A stretch of 59,473 bases of DNA from an uncultured Clostridia bacterium (GCA_944349895.1 CALVNQ010000004.1:1-59473), one strand, 5' to 3'. Numbered from the stretch's first letter, positions 17,712 through 27,053 are shown. Notes: generated by a model not told the origin, from the letters alone. A program made the numbers and translations.

Positions 17712-20513
17712 TTAAACTCCCAAAAGTTGTTTTAAATTATTTAAAATATCTTGGCTCACCGATAGCTGTTCCAATTTTTCTTGCACAGCTGTCTTAACTT
17801 CTTGTGTTAAATTCAGTTGTACAGGATATTGAACAACAATTTCTAACATAATTTCAGCAGTTTCCAAATTGTTCTCAACAGCATCTAAAAGAGCCATTAA
17901 ATTTTCCTGTTGTGTTGCCTTTTCAAAAACCACATTGGTAAATTCTTTTGCAAAATCATCAGCCCCATCTGCTAAAGAAAGTAATTCAAACATTCTGGTA
18001 AAATCTATTTTATTTACAGAAGAAACATTGAAGACTGATAAAAACTCAACATTATATTCGTTTTCTGCTTTTTCGATTAAAGCATCAAAGATCGCCCTCA
18101 TCACACCTTGTTCGATTTTTTCGTTTTCGGTTCTGTAAGCGTTTATTTTCATTGCCTCTAAGAATTGTCCAAGTTTAACAGAATCAACTTCTGAAAGATT
18201 TACAAAATCTTCGCCTTCAGAATAAATCGCTATAAAATTTTTTACTATATTTACAATTTCTTGAGTTTGATCTTCTTCTGAACCACTTTCAAAGGTCGCA
18301 GATGAAAATGACATCGTCAAAGTTTGATCGCCTGTTAAAGCTTTCATGGAATCTAATATTTCAATTTCCAATTTTTCTTTCAAAGGTTCGGTGCTTTTAG
18401 CTTGCAAAATTGCAGGAACTATCAAATCCACAGTCTGGTCATCAAGTTTTTTAATAGCTTCGTTGATATCTCCTCCATTAATCAAATATTGGAGCAAGCT
18501 TTGATTATCGGAATAATCGTGATTATATAATTCTGTTATAATCTGTGATAATAATGGCAAATCTTTTTGCCAATTTAAATATGATAACTCAAAATTATTT
18601 TCAACTTCCAAAAGAGAAAAGTCGACTATGTTTGTTTTGGCACTTTCGGTTATAATATCGTTTATAAATTTATCCCTAACAATTGTCATTTTATAAAGAG
18701 GTAAAATTATATCTGATAATAAACTAGAATATTCGATTTCTCCTTCAGCCTTTTCCATCTTTTCATTTGCTAATTTTTCTGCCACTTTCAACAATATCTC
18801 ATTAAAACTTCCATCATTTTTAAAAGTTTCATATAAATCAAGTTTTAATAACCTGTCAAAAGGTCCAGAAATATATTCAAATAATTCTTTATAGTTGTTT
18901 ATTTCTTCCCCGTTAACTTCTAATAAGTTTTCAATTCCAAAAGTTTCCAAAATTTGTGGGAAAATTTTAACATCCTGTTTATCGACAAAAATTTCCATAT
19001 TGTCTAACACATCTAAAAAATCGCCCAAATAAGATAGAATTGTCGGCACATTATCTTTAATTAACAAAATATTGATAGGTTCTGAAACTATACTTGCTAA
19101 ACTAACTTCTTGTTCTTTAATCAGCATGTTAGCCGAAGCAAAATTATTAATTGCATTTTTAAGATCCTCTTTAAAATTAGCCCACTTTGTTATTTCGGTG
19201 TTAGCGTCTTTAATAATTTCTCCTATTGTAGATCCAGAAAATGTTTCAATCACCATATCAAGCGTTGAAGAAAAAGAATCTTTAATTATGTTAATGTTTC
19301 CAATTCTATTTACAACATCTGTTAATATCGCAGGATACTTTACCGATAATGTAGTTAAAGCTTCACTAAAATCAAAATTTTCGGTAGATTGTGCTATAAC
19401 TTCGTCTAAATAACCTGACTTTGCTAAATTCCTAAATGAAAAATATAAATTATCCACATCACTTTTTAGATAGGCTGAAGTATTTTCTGCTTTGCTTAAA
19501 CCTGTTTTTACATCAGAAAATATTTGTTCATAACGTTCAAGTTCAGGAAATAGGGTTATCAAAGTGTTATATTCATCAATTAATTCTCCCGCAATTTCCA
19601 AAACCACGCCTTTGAATAAACCGCTGTCAGTCATGTTTGAATATATTTTATCAAGTTTATCCCAATCAATCTGTGCAAATTTGACAGAATTGAAATCATA
19701 TTTTGATAGTTCCTTATATGCGTCTATATAATTTACTATCTCTTTTCTAACTTGAACCTTTTCCCCATTTAATTCAAATTGAGATATGTTGTCAAAAATA
19801 AAATCATCTAACCCAACAGCTCCATCTAAAACCCCAAATGCACTTTTATTTAGTCCACTTATTATATTCTTCACAATTGGTGGCATAAACTCTGAAGCTT
19901 CTGAAATGAAATCGGAATTTGTGTTCTCGGCGCTTGTCGAAGCAGACACACTATTTTGTAAAAGATTTTGATCAACGAGTTTAACCATACTCATAAGAGG
20001 CATGCTGAAAGCTAATAAAAGCACAAACATTTTTAATGCTCCGATTACTCCACCAAACCATTTGTTTCTTTTTAATCCCTGCTCTTTTTCTTTCTTTTTT
20101 GACTTAAATACTATCACTTCAATAATTTTATAGAAAACATAAACTAAAATTCTCATTAACAAATTTAATATCAAAAAGATTACAGCACACATTAAAACAC
20201 TTGGTAAAAATTCCAGAAAACTTGCCAACGTTGGTGAATTTTCAACAAGTGAAGAATAGTTTGTATTATCTACTATATAACTAACAAAAAAAGATTGCAA
20301 TGAAGACGTCTCTCCATTAACTGTAATTTGAATGCCCAGTATCGCATTTGTAACAATTGGAGTGATAAATCCAACCACCAATATCCCCATGAAACTCAGG
20401 ATAAACTCAAGAAGAGATCTCTTAACCCCTCTCATAAAGCCAATAAAAAAACCTAAAATTAACAATAGAATAAAAACAACATCTACTATGGCTATCACTG
20501 CAGTTACAGACAT
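17712..20513 (-). CDS. Giant CvpA-family membrane protein with large C-terminal extension
   Basis: A 933-residue protein. The first about 190 residues resemble CvpA/colicin V production proteins (PF02674): a hydrophobic segment at 8-30 followed by the characteristic glycine/basic stretch GFMRGVKRSLLEF, further segments at about 38-58, 98-128 and 155-180, and basic loops. The remaining about 740 residues are acidic, mostly helical-looking and free of membrane segments, rich in NF, LE and IV heptad-like patterns; I recognise no domain. Ordinary CvpA proteins are about 160-250 residues. ATG 20513 has a strong GAGGAGG site. It overlaps the translation start region of rsmH. Its function is unknown; membrane location and dcw context suggest an envelope role. 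Confidence 0.75.
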   Translation of the reverse strand: MSVTAVIAIVDVVFILLLILGFFIGFMRGVKRSLLEFILSFMGILVVGFITPIVTNAILGIQITVNGETSSLQSFFVSYIVDNTNYSSLVENSPTLASFLEFLPSVLMCAVIFLILNLLMRILVYVFYKIIEVIVFKSKKKEKEQGLKRNKWFGGVIGALKMFVLLLAFSMPLMSMVKLVDQNLLQNSVSASTSAENTNSDFISEASEFMPPIVKNIISGLNKSAFGVLDGAVGLDDFIFDNISQFELNGEKVQVRKEIVNYIDAYKELSKYDFNSVKFAQIDWDKLDKIYSNMTDSGLFKGVVLEIAGELIDEYNTLITLFPELERYEQIFSDVKTGLSKAENTSAYLKSDVDNLYFSFRNLAKSGYLDEVIAQSTENFDFSEALTTLSVKYPAILTDVVNRIGNINIIKDSFSSTLDMVIETFSGSTIGEIIKDANTEITKWANFKEDLKNAINNFASANMLIKEQEVSLASIVSEPINILLIKDNVPTILSYLGDFLDVLDNMEIFVDKQDVKIFPQILETFGIENLLEVNGEEINNYKELFEYISGPFDRLLKLDLYETFKNDGSFNEILLKVAEKLANEKMEKAEGEIEYSSLLSDIILPLYKMTIVRDKFINDIITESAKTNIVDFSLLEVENNFELSYLNWQKDLPLLSQIITELYNHDYSDNQSLLQYLINGGDINEAIKKLDDQTVDLIVPAILQAKSTEPLKEKLEIEILDSMKALTGDQTLTMSFSSATFESGSEEDQTQEIVNIVKNFIAIYSEGEDFVNLSEVDSVKLGQFLEAMKINAYRTENEKIEQGVMRAIFDALIEKAENEYNVEFLSVFNVSSVNKIDFTRMFELLSLADGADDFAKEFTNVVFEKATQQENLMALLDAVENNLETAEIMLEIVVQYPVQLNLTQEVKTAVQEKLEQLSVSQDILNNLKQLLGV

Positions 20514-20573
20514 AATTTCCTCCTCGTTTTATTTTAAAACATTTTCTGTTTTTTAACAAGCAGATATATATAT

Positions 20574-20610
20574 AAAAAAATTTCAACATTGTTTTTTAAT
20601 GTTGAAATCT
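20574..20610 (-). terminator. Terminator after the 166-aa gene
   Basis: Perfect 10-bp stem TTTCAACATT/AATGTTGAAA (20581-20590 with 20598-20607) followed on the minus strand by a T-run. Confidence 0.8.
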
Positions 20611-20611
20611 T

Positions 20612-21112
20612 TCAATTGCCTCCCCAAATTTGATTACTCTTTTTAACTGTGCTAGAGCCGAAAACTTTTGAAAGTTTATTAAAAATTTCCTCTTGCTGTT
20701 CTTTTAGTAAACCATTATAACCTCTAGGCAAATCATCATCTCCATATAGAGTTGGTTCATGGGCAATAAATTTTAAGAAGTCGGTTATTGTTTCTATATC
20801 TTTTATCGCACTGAACTTAAACCCATAATGTCTTTGATTTTTTTTATCCCTTGTTTCTTCAAAGACCACACAAAAAGGATACTCAGTCGCTTTAAGTTTA
20901 TCATTCATGTGATTGTCAAAATCACTTTCAAAACACGTGTAATCATTAGACATTTCAACAGTTGAATCGTAAACGTCTTGTGAGGTAAAGCTTAAATTAT
21001 TTAAAATCTCAAAAAAAGAAATCGATTCATCTTTTGTTTTTGCTATTTTGCCGATTTCAATGAGCTTCTTAACAACAGTTGTTAAAACATATCCGTCCCA
21101 ATTGTTTTCCAT
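20612..21112 (-). CDS. Hypothetical protein (166 aa)
   Basis: A soluble, acidic 166-residue protein starting MENNWDGYVL and ending NQIWGGN, with no signal, membrane segment or recognised motif. It has a good SD (GGAGAG, 7 nt before ATG 21112) and a strong terminator, so it is a real transcription unit. It lies between folA and the giant CvpA-like gene on the same strand. I do not recognise the family and assign no function. Confidence 0.65.
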   Translation of the reverse strand: MENNWDGYVLTTVVKKLIEIGKIAKTKDESISFFEILNNLSFTSQDVYDSTVEMSNDYTCFESDFDNHMNDKLKATEYPFCVVFEETRDKKNQRHYGFKFSAIKDIETITDFLKFIAHEPTLYGDDDLPRGYNGLLKEQQEEIFNKLSKVFGSSTVKKSNQIWGGN

Positions 21113-21206
21113 TTTTTCACTCTCCGAACTAAATATAACACAAAAAAGTTATCCTGTCAATGTCGAATTTTGAAAAATAATAGAGAAAATATGCTTTATC
21201 AAGATT

Positions 21207-21725
21207 TCATATTTCTTTCCCAATTAGATCTATCTTTTTATGTTTAGGATTTTTATAGACTCGAAAATCAAAGCTATGTTGATTTTCCATAATTTTAGGA
21301 CTAACATTTTTCAAAATGAAACCATGCTCTTCAATATTATTAATAAAAGTGTCGGCTGGTACAATTTCATCAATAAAAGTGATATATGCTGTTTCACAGT
21401 AATCCATTAATAAATTATATATTTGCGCTCCTCCACAAATAAAAACTTTATCATCATCAAATTTTTTAATTTCAGATAACAATTCTTTTAAATTTCTAAC
21501 AACAGTAACTCCCTTTGGATTGAAATTTAAGTCTGAACTTAGCACAATATTTACTCTATCTGGGAGAGGACGTTTTGGTAATGCAAAATAAGTTTTCTTG
21601 CCCATTACAACAACTTTGTTCAAAGTTTTTTCTTTAAAATATTTTAGATCTGTAGGTAAATGGAAAAGCATGTGGTTGTTTTTGCCAATACCAAAATTTT
21701 TTGAAACTGCAACTATTAAATTCAT
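21207..21725 (-). CDS. folA: Dihydrofolate reductase
   Basis: Reduces dihydrofolate to tetrahydrofolate with NADPH. Typical DHFR features: MNLIVAVSKNFGIGKNN at the N-terminus, LPTDLKYFKEKTLNK (about 24-38) with the substrate-binding Asp in the LPxDL loop, VVMGKKTY for the NADPH phosphate site, and ICGGAQIY (about 97-104). Length 172 is slightly longer than usual through a basic C-terminal tail (NPKHKKIDLIGKEI). I use ATG 21725, 5 nt after GAGG; a GTG two codons upstream overlaps that site. No thymidylate synthase is next to it. Confidence 0.92.
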   Translation of the reverse strand: MNLIVAVSKNFGIGKNNHMLFHLPTDLKYFKEKTLNKVVVMGKKTYFALPKRPLPDRVNIVLSSDLNFNPKGVTVVRNLKELLSEIKKFDDDKVFICGGAQIYNLLMDYCETAYITFIDEIVPADTFINNIEEHGFILKNVSPKIMENQHSFDFRVYKNPKHKKIDLIGKEI

Positions 21726-21828
21726 TTTCACCTCTTGGTTTAAAAAATTAATTTAAAACATTATAACATTGATCACTTATATTAAAAAAAATTTTTGATT
21801 TTTAACTTAAAATATTTAAAATTTTTAA

Positions 21829-21862
21829 TAAAAAACGCATCAAAACTTTAATGATGCGTAAT
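21829..21862 (-). terminator. Terminator after the peroxiredoxin gene
   Basis: Perfect 8-bp stem ACGCATCA/TGATGCGT (21835-21842 with 21852-21859) followed on the minus strand by a T-run. Confidence 0.8.
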
Positions 21863-21872
21863 TTTTATTACC

Positions 21873-22550
21873 TTATTTTTTTTCTTTTTTAAAACACATA
21901 AACCAATCTAAGCAATATTGATCTTCATTTTTTGCATCCATACGTTCTTTAGCCACGCCACAGCTTCCTGCCGTTGGTATTATAACATCATCACCTGGTC
22001 TCCAATCTGCTGGTGTTGCAACGTTATCTTTATCTGCTTTTTGGAGAGCCAATATGATTCTCTTTATTTCATCGAAGTTTCTGCCCGTTGAAAGTGGATA
22101 ATATAAAATTGTTCTTATTTTTGCATTAGGATCAATGATGAAAACAGCTCTTACTGCTTGTGTGGTTGATTGCCCTGGTTGTATCATGCCATATGCTTTT
22201 GCAACTTCCATTTTTATATCTTCAATAAGAGGGAAAGTTACATTTATATTTTTTTTACCATTCCATTCAAGTTCTTGAATTTTTCTGAGCCAAGCGATGT
22301 GCGAGTAAAGTGAATCCACAGACAATCCAACGAGTTCTGTGTTCAAATTTTTAAATTCATTTATCATTGATCCAAAAGTCATAAATTCTGTTGTGCATAC
22401 CGGGGTAAAATCAGCAGGATGTGAAAATAAGATAACCCATTTCCCCGAAAAATCTTCTGGAAAATTTATTTCACCTTGAGTTGTTACTGCCTTAAAAGAA
22501 GGTGCTTGATCACCAATTAATGGCATTCTGTTGAATTCAGTTTCAGACAT
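21873..22550 (-). CDS. Peroxiredoxin, Prx6/1-Cys-like subfamily
   Basis: A 225-residue thiol peroxidase that should reduce H2O2 and organic peroxides. The peroxidatic cysteine is Cys52 in HPADFTPVCTTEF. The long C-terminal domain after about residue 165 and the STTQAVRAVFIIDP segment match the Prx6 type found in archaea and anaerobic bacteria. Extra cysteines near the C-terminus (GSCG and QYCLDWFMCF) could act as resolving residues, as in archaeal members. ATG 22550 follows AAGGGAG. It has its own terminator and lies downstream of tRNA-Ser on the same strand. With rubrerythrin it points to oxidative-stress defence in an anaerobe. Confidence 0.9.
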   Translation of the reverse strand: MSETEFNRMPLIGDQAPSFKAVTTQGEINFPEDFSGKWVILFSHPADFTPVCTTEFMTFGSMINEFKNLNTELVGLSVDSLYSHIAWLRKIQELEWNGKKNINVTFPLIEDIKMEVAKAYGMIQPGQSTTQAVRAVFIIDPNAKIRTILYYPLSTGRNFDEIKRIILALQKADKDNVATPADWRPGDDVIIPTAGSCGVAKERMDAKNEDQYCLDWFMCFKKEKK

Positions 22551-22586
22551 AGTGTTTCTCTCCCTTTAGATTATTTATTAATATTC

Positions 22587-22677
22587 TGGCGGAGAAGGAG
22601 GGATTCGGACCCTCGCGACAGTTTCCCGTCCTACTCCCTTAGCAGGGGAGCCTCTTCGACCTCTTGAGTACTTCTCC
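22587..22677 (-). tRNA. tRNA-Ser (anticodon GCT)
   Basis: A 91-nt tRNA with encoded CCA. The 7-bp acceptor GGAGAAG/CTTCTCC is perfect, with G as discriminator. The anticodon loop CTGCTAA gives GCT, reading AGC and AGU. A long variable arm (GGACGGGAAACTGTC region) is as expected for serine, and the T arm GAGGGTCCGAATCCCTC is canonical. Confidence 0.97.
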
Positions 22678-22825
22678 ACCGTCGATTTTAATTTTAACAC
22701 AGACAATTTTATTTTGTCAATTATTTTTTTATTTTTACCAAACGATTGAGACAATTATAAAACTTTCTTTGGTTGTTTGAAAAATTAATTAAAATATATT
22801 ATAATCTAAACATAAGGAGAATGAT

Positions 22826-23332
22826 ATGAATAAAATATATTTTGCCAAAGTAAAAGAAGAAGCAATAATTCCTTCAAAGAGACCCGAAGATGCTGGTTTC
22901 GATTTTTATGCCTGTATAAAAGAAGATTACATAAAAATAAATCCGTTTGAAACAAAACTGATCCCGACAGGGATTGCATGCTCTTTTAACAAAAATTTTT
23001 ATATGCAAATTGAAGAAAGATCCTCCACTGGAATAAAAGGCTTAAAAAAAAGTGCTGGCGTTATAGATAGTGGATACAGAGGAGAAATTATGATAGCTCT
23101 TTATAATGCAAATGCAAATTCTATATATATTTCAAATATTCCTTATGAAGAAATCGAAAAAATAGAAAAAAAACCGTTTATATATTTTACCACTAAAAAG
23201 GCTATAGCTCAGGGAATATTACATAAAATTCCGAAATTCAAATCCTGTGAGCTCAGTTATAAAGTTTTGAAAAAAATCCCTTCAGTTCGAGGTGCGAAGG
23301 GATTCGGTTCAACCGATAAAAATAAAATTTAG
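22826..23332 (+). CDS. dut: dUTP diphosphatase (trimeric type)
   Basis: Hydrolyses dUTP to dUMP and pyrophosphate. The five trimeric dUTPase motifs are visible in order: AGFDFYA (about 23-29), ERSSTGIKG (about 69-77), GVIDSGYRGEI (about 84-94) with the catalytic Asp, AIAQGIL (about 133-139) and RGAKGFGST (about 156-164). At 168 residues it is longer than the usual 140-150 because of extra sequence between motifs 3 and 4 (NIPYEEIEKIEKKPF). ATG 22826 has AAGGAG and a TATAAT promoter box upstream. Its last 4 nt overlap the end of the convergent metG. Confidence 0.9.
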   Translation: MNKIYFAKVKEEAIIPSKRPEDAGFDFYACIKEDYIKINPFETKLIPTGIACSFNKNFYMQIEERSSTGIKGLKKSAGVIDSGYRGEIMIALYNANANSIYISNIPYEEIEKIEKKPFIYFTTKKAIAQGILHKIPKFKSCELSYKVLKKIPSVRGAKGFGSTDKNKI

Positions 23333-24903
23333 TTGATTTCATCTAGTTCTTCAAGTTCTTTATTAATATCTAATCTAGGAAATAAAATTGGTAAAGGCAG
23401 AATTTTATCTGCTTTTATTTGATAGAAGCTTGAAACATCGTTTAAACTATATGGCTTTTCAATATTAAGGGCTTCTAAAACTTTAGAGGCAGAATCTGGT
23501 AAATATGGGAACAACAATGTGGTTCCGATCCTAATACATTCAAGAAGATTTCTCATAACAGAATTTAATCTTTCTTTTTTATTTTCATCTTTAGCAAGTT
23601 TAAATGGCTCAGTTTTTTCTATATAAGCATTAGCTTTTGAAAAAATGTTAAACACACGAGTCAAAGCTTTTGTTACATCAAAATCTTCCATTAGGCTGAC
23701 ACTTTTGTTTGCTTGATCTAAAACAAAATTAATTAATTCTTTATCTTCCTCACTCTCATCATTTGCTTGTGGAACGGCAGAGTCTAAATATTTTTTAAGC
23801 ATGGAAAATGTTCTTGAAACCAAATTACCGAAGTTATTACATAAATCACTGTTATATTTTAAAAGCAAATCTTCGGTAGAATAATTCCCATCTGAACCAA
23901 AAGATATTTCTTTAAGCAAATAATAACGAATTGCGTCTGCTGAATATCTTGGAACTAATATCCTTGGATCAGTGCATTCAACAGTTAAAGTCTTTTTGCT
24001 TTTTGATAATTTCTCTCCACCCAACAAAAGCCAACCGTGACCAAATATGCGTTTTGGCAAAGGTAAATCTAATGCCATTAAAATAGCCGGCCAAATAATA
24101 GAATGGAAACGAACAATATCCTTTCCAATGACATGGACATCTGCAGGCCAATATTTTTTAAACATACTTTCATCGTCGCTTAAATATCCTAAGCCTGTAA
24201 TGTAATTTGAAAGAGCATCAATCCAAACATAAATTGTATGTTTTGGATCAAACTCGACAGGTATCCCCCATTTTACACTCGTTCTTGTAACGCAAAGATC
24301 TTCCAGCCCAGGTTTTATAAAATTATTAACCATTTCGTTTACCCTGCTAGAAGGATATAAAAATTTCGGATTATCCTTATATAATTTTAATAACTTATCT
24401 GAGAATTCTGAAAGCTTAAAAAAGTAAGCTTCTTCTTGTTGTTCTTTAACAGGTCTTCCACAATCAGGACATTTTCCATCAACAAGCTGACTTTCGGTCC
24501 AAAATGCCTCACATGGCAGACAATAAAGACCTTTGTAAGTAGATTTATAGATATACCCTTTTTCATAAAGTTTATTAAAAATTTTTTTTACCGCTTCGAC
24601 ATGATAATCATCGGTTGTCCTTATAAATTTATCATAATCAACATTTAAAAGTTTCCAAAGACTTTTAGTGTCATCTACTATATCATCTAAATGTTGCATA
24701 ACCTCTTTCCCTTGTTTTTTTGCTGCCTCAAAAACTTTCTGGCCATGCTCATCGGTCCCAGTCATATAAAAAACATCCTTGCCGAGCATTTTTTGAAATC
24801 TAGCGATTGCATCACAAACTACTGTTGTATAACAGTTGCCAATAGTAAGTTTAGTGCTAGGGTAATAAATAGGTGTTGTTATATAAAATTTTTCCTTTTC
24901 CAC
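23329..24903 (-). CDS. metG: Methionyl-tRNA synthetase
   Basis: Charges tRNA-Met. The 524-residue class I enzyme has the catalytic start TPIYYPSTKLTIGNCYTT: the usual HIGH-type signature reads TIGN here, so the first histidine is Thr. KLSKS (in GGEKLSKSKK, about 306) is the second class I signature. A zinc knuckle is present in the connective domain (CLPCEAFW with CPDCGRPV, about 128-152). The C-terminal EMAP/Trbp111 tRNA-binding domain found in many MetRS proteins is absent. The start is GTG 24903, 8 nt after AAAGGA. Convergent with dut; no T-box is seen upstream. Confidence 0.93.
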   Translation of the reverse strand: MEKEKFYITTPIYYPSTKLTIGNCYTTVVCDAIARFQKMLGKDVFYMTGTDEHGQKVFEAAKKQGKEVMQHLDDIVDDTKSLWKLLNVDYDKFIRTTDDYHVEAVKKIFNKLYEKGYIYKSTYKGLYCLPCEAFWTESQLVDGKCPDCGRPVKEQQEEAYFFKLSEFSDKLLKLYKDNPKFLYPSSRVNEMVNNFIKPGLEDLCVTRTSVKWGIPVEFDPKHTIYVWIDALSNYITGLGYLSDDESMFKKYWPADVHVIGKDIVRFHSIIWPAILMALDLPLPKRIFGHGWLLLGGEKLSKSKKTLTVECTDPRILVPRYSADAIRYYLLKEISFGSDGNYSTEDLLLKYNSDLCNNFGNLVSRTFSMLKKYLDSAVPQANDESEEDKELINFVLDQANKSVSLMEDFDVTKALTRVFNIFSKANAYIEKTEPFKLAKDENKKERLNSVMRNLLECIRIGTTLLFPYLPDSASKVLEALNIEKPYSLNDVSSFYQIKADKILPLPILFPRLDINKELEELDEIN

Positions 24904-24974
24904 TTATGATATCCTTTTAAAAATTTAGTTTAAATTAATTTAACACTGTTTAACATTTTTTGTCAATCGTTTAC

Positions 24975-25003
24975 TTTACAAACTCTATAATTAATGATAA
25001 AAT
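24975..25003 (+). promoter_or_regulatory. Extended -10 promoter giving a leaderless mRNA
   Basis: TTTACA at 24975-24980, a 17-nt spacer ending in TGA, and TAAAAT at 24998-25003, then 6 nt and ATG at 25010. The predicted first transcribed base is the A of the ATG. Confidence 0.65.
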
Positions 25004-25009
25004 TTGCAT

Positions 25010-25432
25010 ATGGCTTTATGGAAAAAACTATTAATTATATTTGGAATATTTGTCTGCATCAGTGTTGTTTTGATGTTAGTCTTATATTCAACACTTAAAG
25101 ATTTTTCTCCAACCACAATCCCTTCAGGAGAATATGTATTGACTAATATATCAAAAATAGAAGAAGGAGAGATAAAAGTGGTTGAAGAATTTTCAGATAA
25201 AACATACTATGTTTCTGTCGAAAACGGAGAATTAATAAGCCATTCAAAAGATAAAGGGATCATAGAAAATCCAGCAAATTATTTTGTGATTTTAATTGGA
25301 AAAGAGGTTGGTGTTTACAATAATGATGAAGAAGGCACCTTGGCCTACACAGGAAATTACTCTGATAAAACATTATATATTTATCAAACAATTGAAAATG
25401 TTTCTTATATTTTTGTTTACAAAGGAGAGTAA
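25010..25432 (+). CDS. Small membrane-anchored hypothetical protein
   Basis: A 140-residue protein starting MALWKKLLII with one membrane segment (about 6-27) and a beta-rich external domain of about 110 residues with Tyr, Glu and Ser. I do not recognise the domain. No SD precedes the ATG; a promoter -10 ends 6 nt upstream, so the transcript is likely leaderless. The stop is 2 nt before the nrdG start, whose SD (AAAGGAG) lies in this gene's last codons, so both should be on one mRNA. Any functional link to ribonucleotide reduction is unproven. Confidence 0.7.
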   Translation: MALWKKLLIIFGIFVCISVVLMLVLYSTLKDFSPTTIPSGEYVLTNISKIEEGEIKVVEEFSDKTYYVSVENGELISHSKDKGIIENPANYFVILIGKEVGVYNNDEEGTLAYTGNYSDKTLYIYQTIENVSYIFVYKGE

Positions 25433-25434
25433 AG

Positions 25435-26121
25435 TTGAAAATTTACGGTTTTGAAAAACTTTCAATGGTAGATTTTGAGGGACACCTATGTGCAACCATT
25501 TTCACAGGTGGGTGCAATTTTAGATGTCCATTTTGTCAAAATTCCGATCTTGTTAATGTTATTAATCTTCAACTTTATAATGAAGATGAAATATTTGAGC
25601 ATTTAGAAAAAAGAAAAAATGTTTTAGACAGTGTTTGTATATCTGGTGGCGAGCCAACCTTACAACCTGATTTAAAAAATTTTATTTCTAAAATAAAAGC
25701 AATGGGTTTTTTGATTAAACTGGATACCAATGGGACCAAACCTAAAATATTAAAAGAATTAATCAAAGAAAAACTTATTGATTACGTAGCAATGGATATA
25801 AAAAATTCTTTAGACGCCTATCATAAAACCTCGGGAGCCATTGTAGATTTAGAATCGATAAAAGAAAGCGTGGAATTATTGAAAAGAAATTTGATCCCAT
25901 ACGAATTTCGCACCACTCTAATATTTGGGCATCATACTGAAGATAACATACAAAAAATGGGGGAATGGCTCGCTGGTTGTGAAAAAATTTATTTGCAGTG
26001 TTTTTTTGATAATGGTACATGTTTACAGCCTAATCTTAAAAAGATAGAACAAAATCAAGCAAATATTTTTAAGGATATTTTATCTAAATACGCTAAACAA
26101 GTTTACTTGCGAGGATACTAA
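25435..26121 (+). CDS. nrdG: Anaerobic ribonucleotide reductase activating protein (radical SAM)
   Basis: Installs the glycyl radical on class III ribonucleotide reductase using S-adenosylmethionine and a 4Fe-4S cluster. The cluster motif is CNFRCPFC (Cys27, Cys31, Cys34), followed by SGGEPTLQPDL (about 72-82), typical of radical SAM activases. At 228 residues it belongs to the longer NrdG2-like group, not the approximately 160-residue enterobacterial NrdG. The start is TTG 25435 with AAAGGAG just upstream. It is convergent with trxB and nrdD, which are on the other strand, rather than in an operon with nrdD. A bidirectional terminator separates them. Confidence 0.88.
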   Translation: MKIYGFEKLSMVDFEGHLCATIFTGGCNFRCPFCQNSDLVNVINLQLYNEDEIFEHLEKRKNVLDSVCISGGEPTLQPDLKNFISKIKAMGFLIKLDTNGTKPKILKELIKEKLIDYVAMDIKNSLDAYHKTSGAIVDLESIKESVELLKRNLIPYEFRTTLIFGHHTEDNIQKMGEWLAGCEKIYLQCFFDNGTCLQPNLKKIEQNQANIFKDILSKYAKQVYLRGY

Positions 26122-26150
26122 AAAAACTTCTTTATTAAAGAAGTTTTTTA
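26119..26150. terminator. Bidirectional terminator between nrdG and trxB
   Basis: Perfect 9-bp stem AACTTCTTT/AAAGAAGTT (26125-26133 with 26137-26145), A-run to the left and T-run to the right. Confidence 0.85.
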
Positions 26151-27053
26151 TAGTTTTTCTATATAGTTACTTGCACTTGTCGCAGCAATAGCACCATCAG
26201 AACAAGCCGTGGTAAGCTGTCTAACTTTTTTAACCCTGCAATCACCAGCAACAAAAAGTCCTGGCGTTTTTGTGCTTAAATTCTCATCAGTAACTATATA
26301 ACCATCTTCTGAAAGATTAACTAGACTTGCATAGATATTATTATTTGGAATTTGACCAATAGCGACAAACAAAGCCTTTGTATCCAATTCAAAAGTTGTC
26401 CCATCACTTTTAACAAAAATTAATTTCTCAAGTTGTTCATCACCTATAAGTTTTGTTAATTTTGCATTGTGCGTCACAATGATATTTTCTCTTTTTGAAA
26501 CTGCTTCAATCAAATTTCCGTCTCCAAAAAACTTGTCAAACAAAGTAACAACATTCACACTTTTACAATATGAAGAAAGAAGTAATGCATATTGAAGAGC
26601 TGTATTACCGTCGCCCACTAAAGTTACATTTTCTCCCGAATAAAACGCTCCATCACATAACGCACAGTAACTTATTCCATGTCCTATTAATTTTTCTTCA
26701 TTTTCAAGATTTAATTTTCTATGTTCCACCCCACTGGCGACGATAACAGTTTTAGAACTTATCGTTTCAAATTCGGTTTCAACTTCGAAAGCATTATTGT
26801 TCTTAGTAATTTTTTTAACTTCTCCAAATTTAAATTCAGCTCCATGAGATGTTATCTGATCAAAAAGCTTGTCAGCAAAATCTTGACCTGAAATCTGCAT
26901 AATAGTGGGGAAATTCTCAACTCTTGGAGACTCAGAGATTTGCCCTCCTATATTATTTTTTTCAATAATAGTAACTTTTTTTCCATTTCTTAAAGCATAT
27001 AGCGCTGCCGTCATACCAGCAGCGCCTGCCCCTATTATAATAATATCCGTCAT
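26148..27053 (-). CDS. trxB: Thioredoxin reductase
   Basis: An FAD- and NAD(P)H-dependent disulfide reductase, 301 residues. Motifs: GAGAAGMTAALYA at the N-terminus for FAD, redox-active CALC (Cys130, Cys133) in SYCALCDGAF, the NAD(P) site VGDGNTALQYA (about 146), and the C-terminal FVAGDCR for FAD. Its start overlaps the nrdD stop by 4 nt, so the two are one operon and translationally coupled. The adjacent nrdD carries a fused CPNC redoxin domain, which makes that domain the obvious electron acceptor. The electron donor is not known; the second nucleotide site differs from classical NADPH-specific enzymes in that I see no clear HRRxxxR motif. Confidence 0.93.
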   Translation of the reverse strand: MTDIIIIGAGAAGMTAALYALRNGKKVTIIEKNNIGGQISESPRVENFPTIMQISGQDFADKLFDQITSHGAEFKFGEVKKITKNNNAFEVETEFETISSKTVIVASGVEHRKLNLENEEKLIGHGISYCALCDGAFYSGENVTLVGDGNTALQYALLLSSYCKSVNVVTLFDKFFGDGNLIEAVSKRENIIVTHNAKLTKLIGDEQLEKLIFVKSDGTTFELDTKALFVAIGQIPNNNIYASLVNLSEDGYIVTDENLSTKTPGLFVAGDCRVKKVRQLTTACSDGAIAATSASNYIEKL

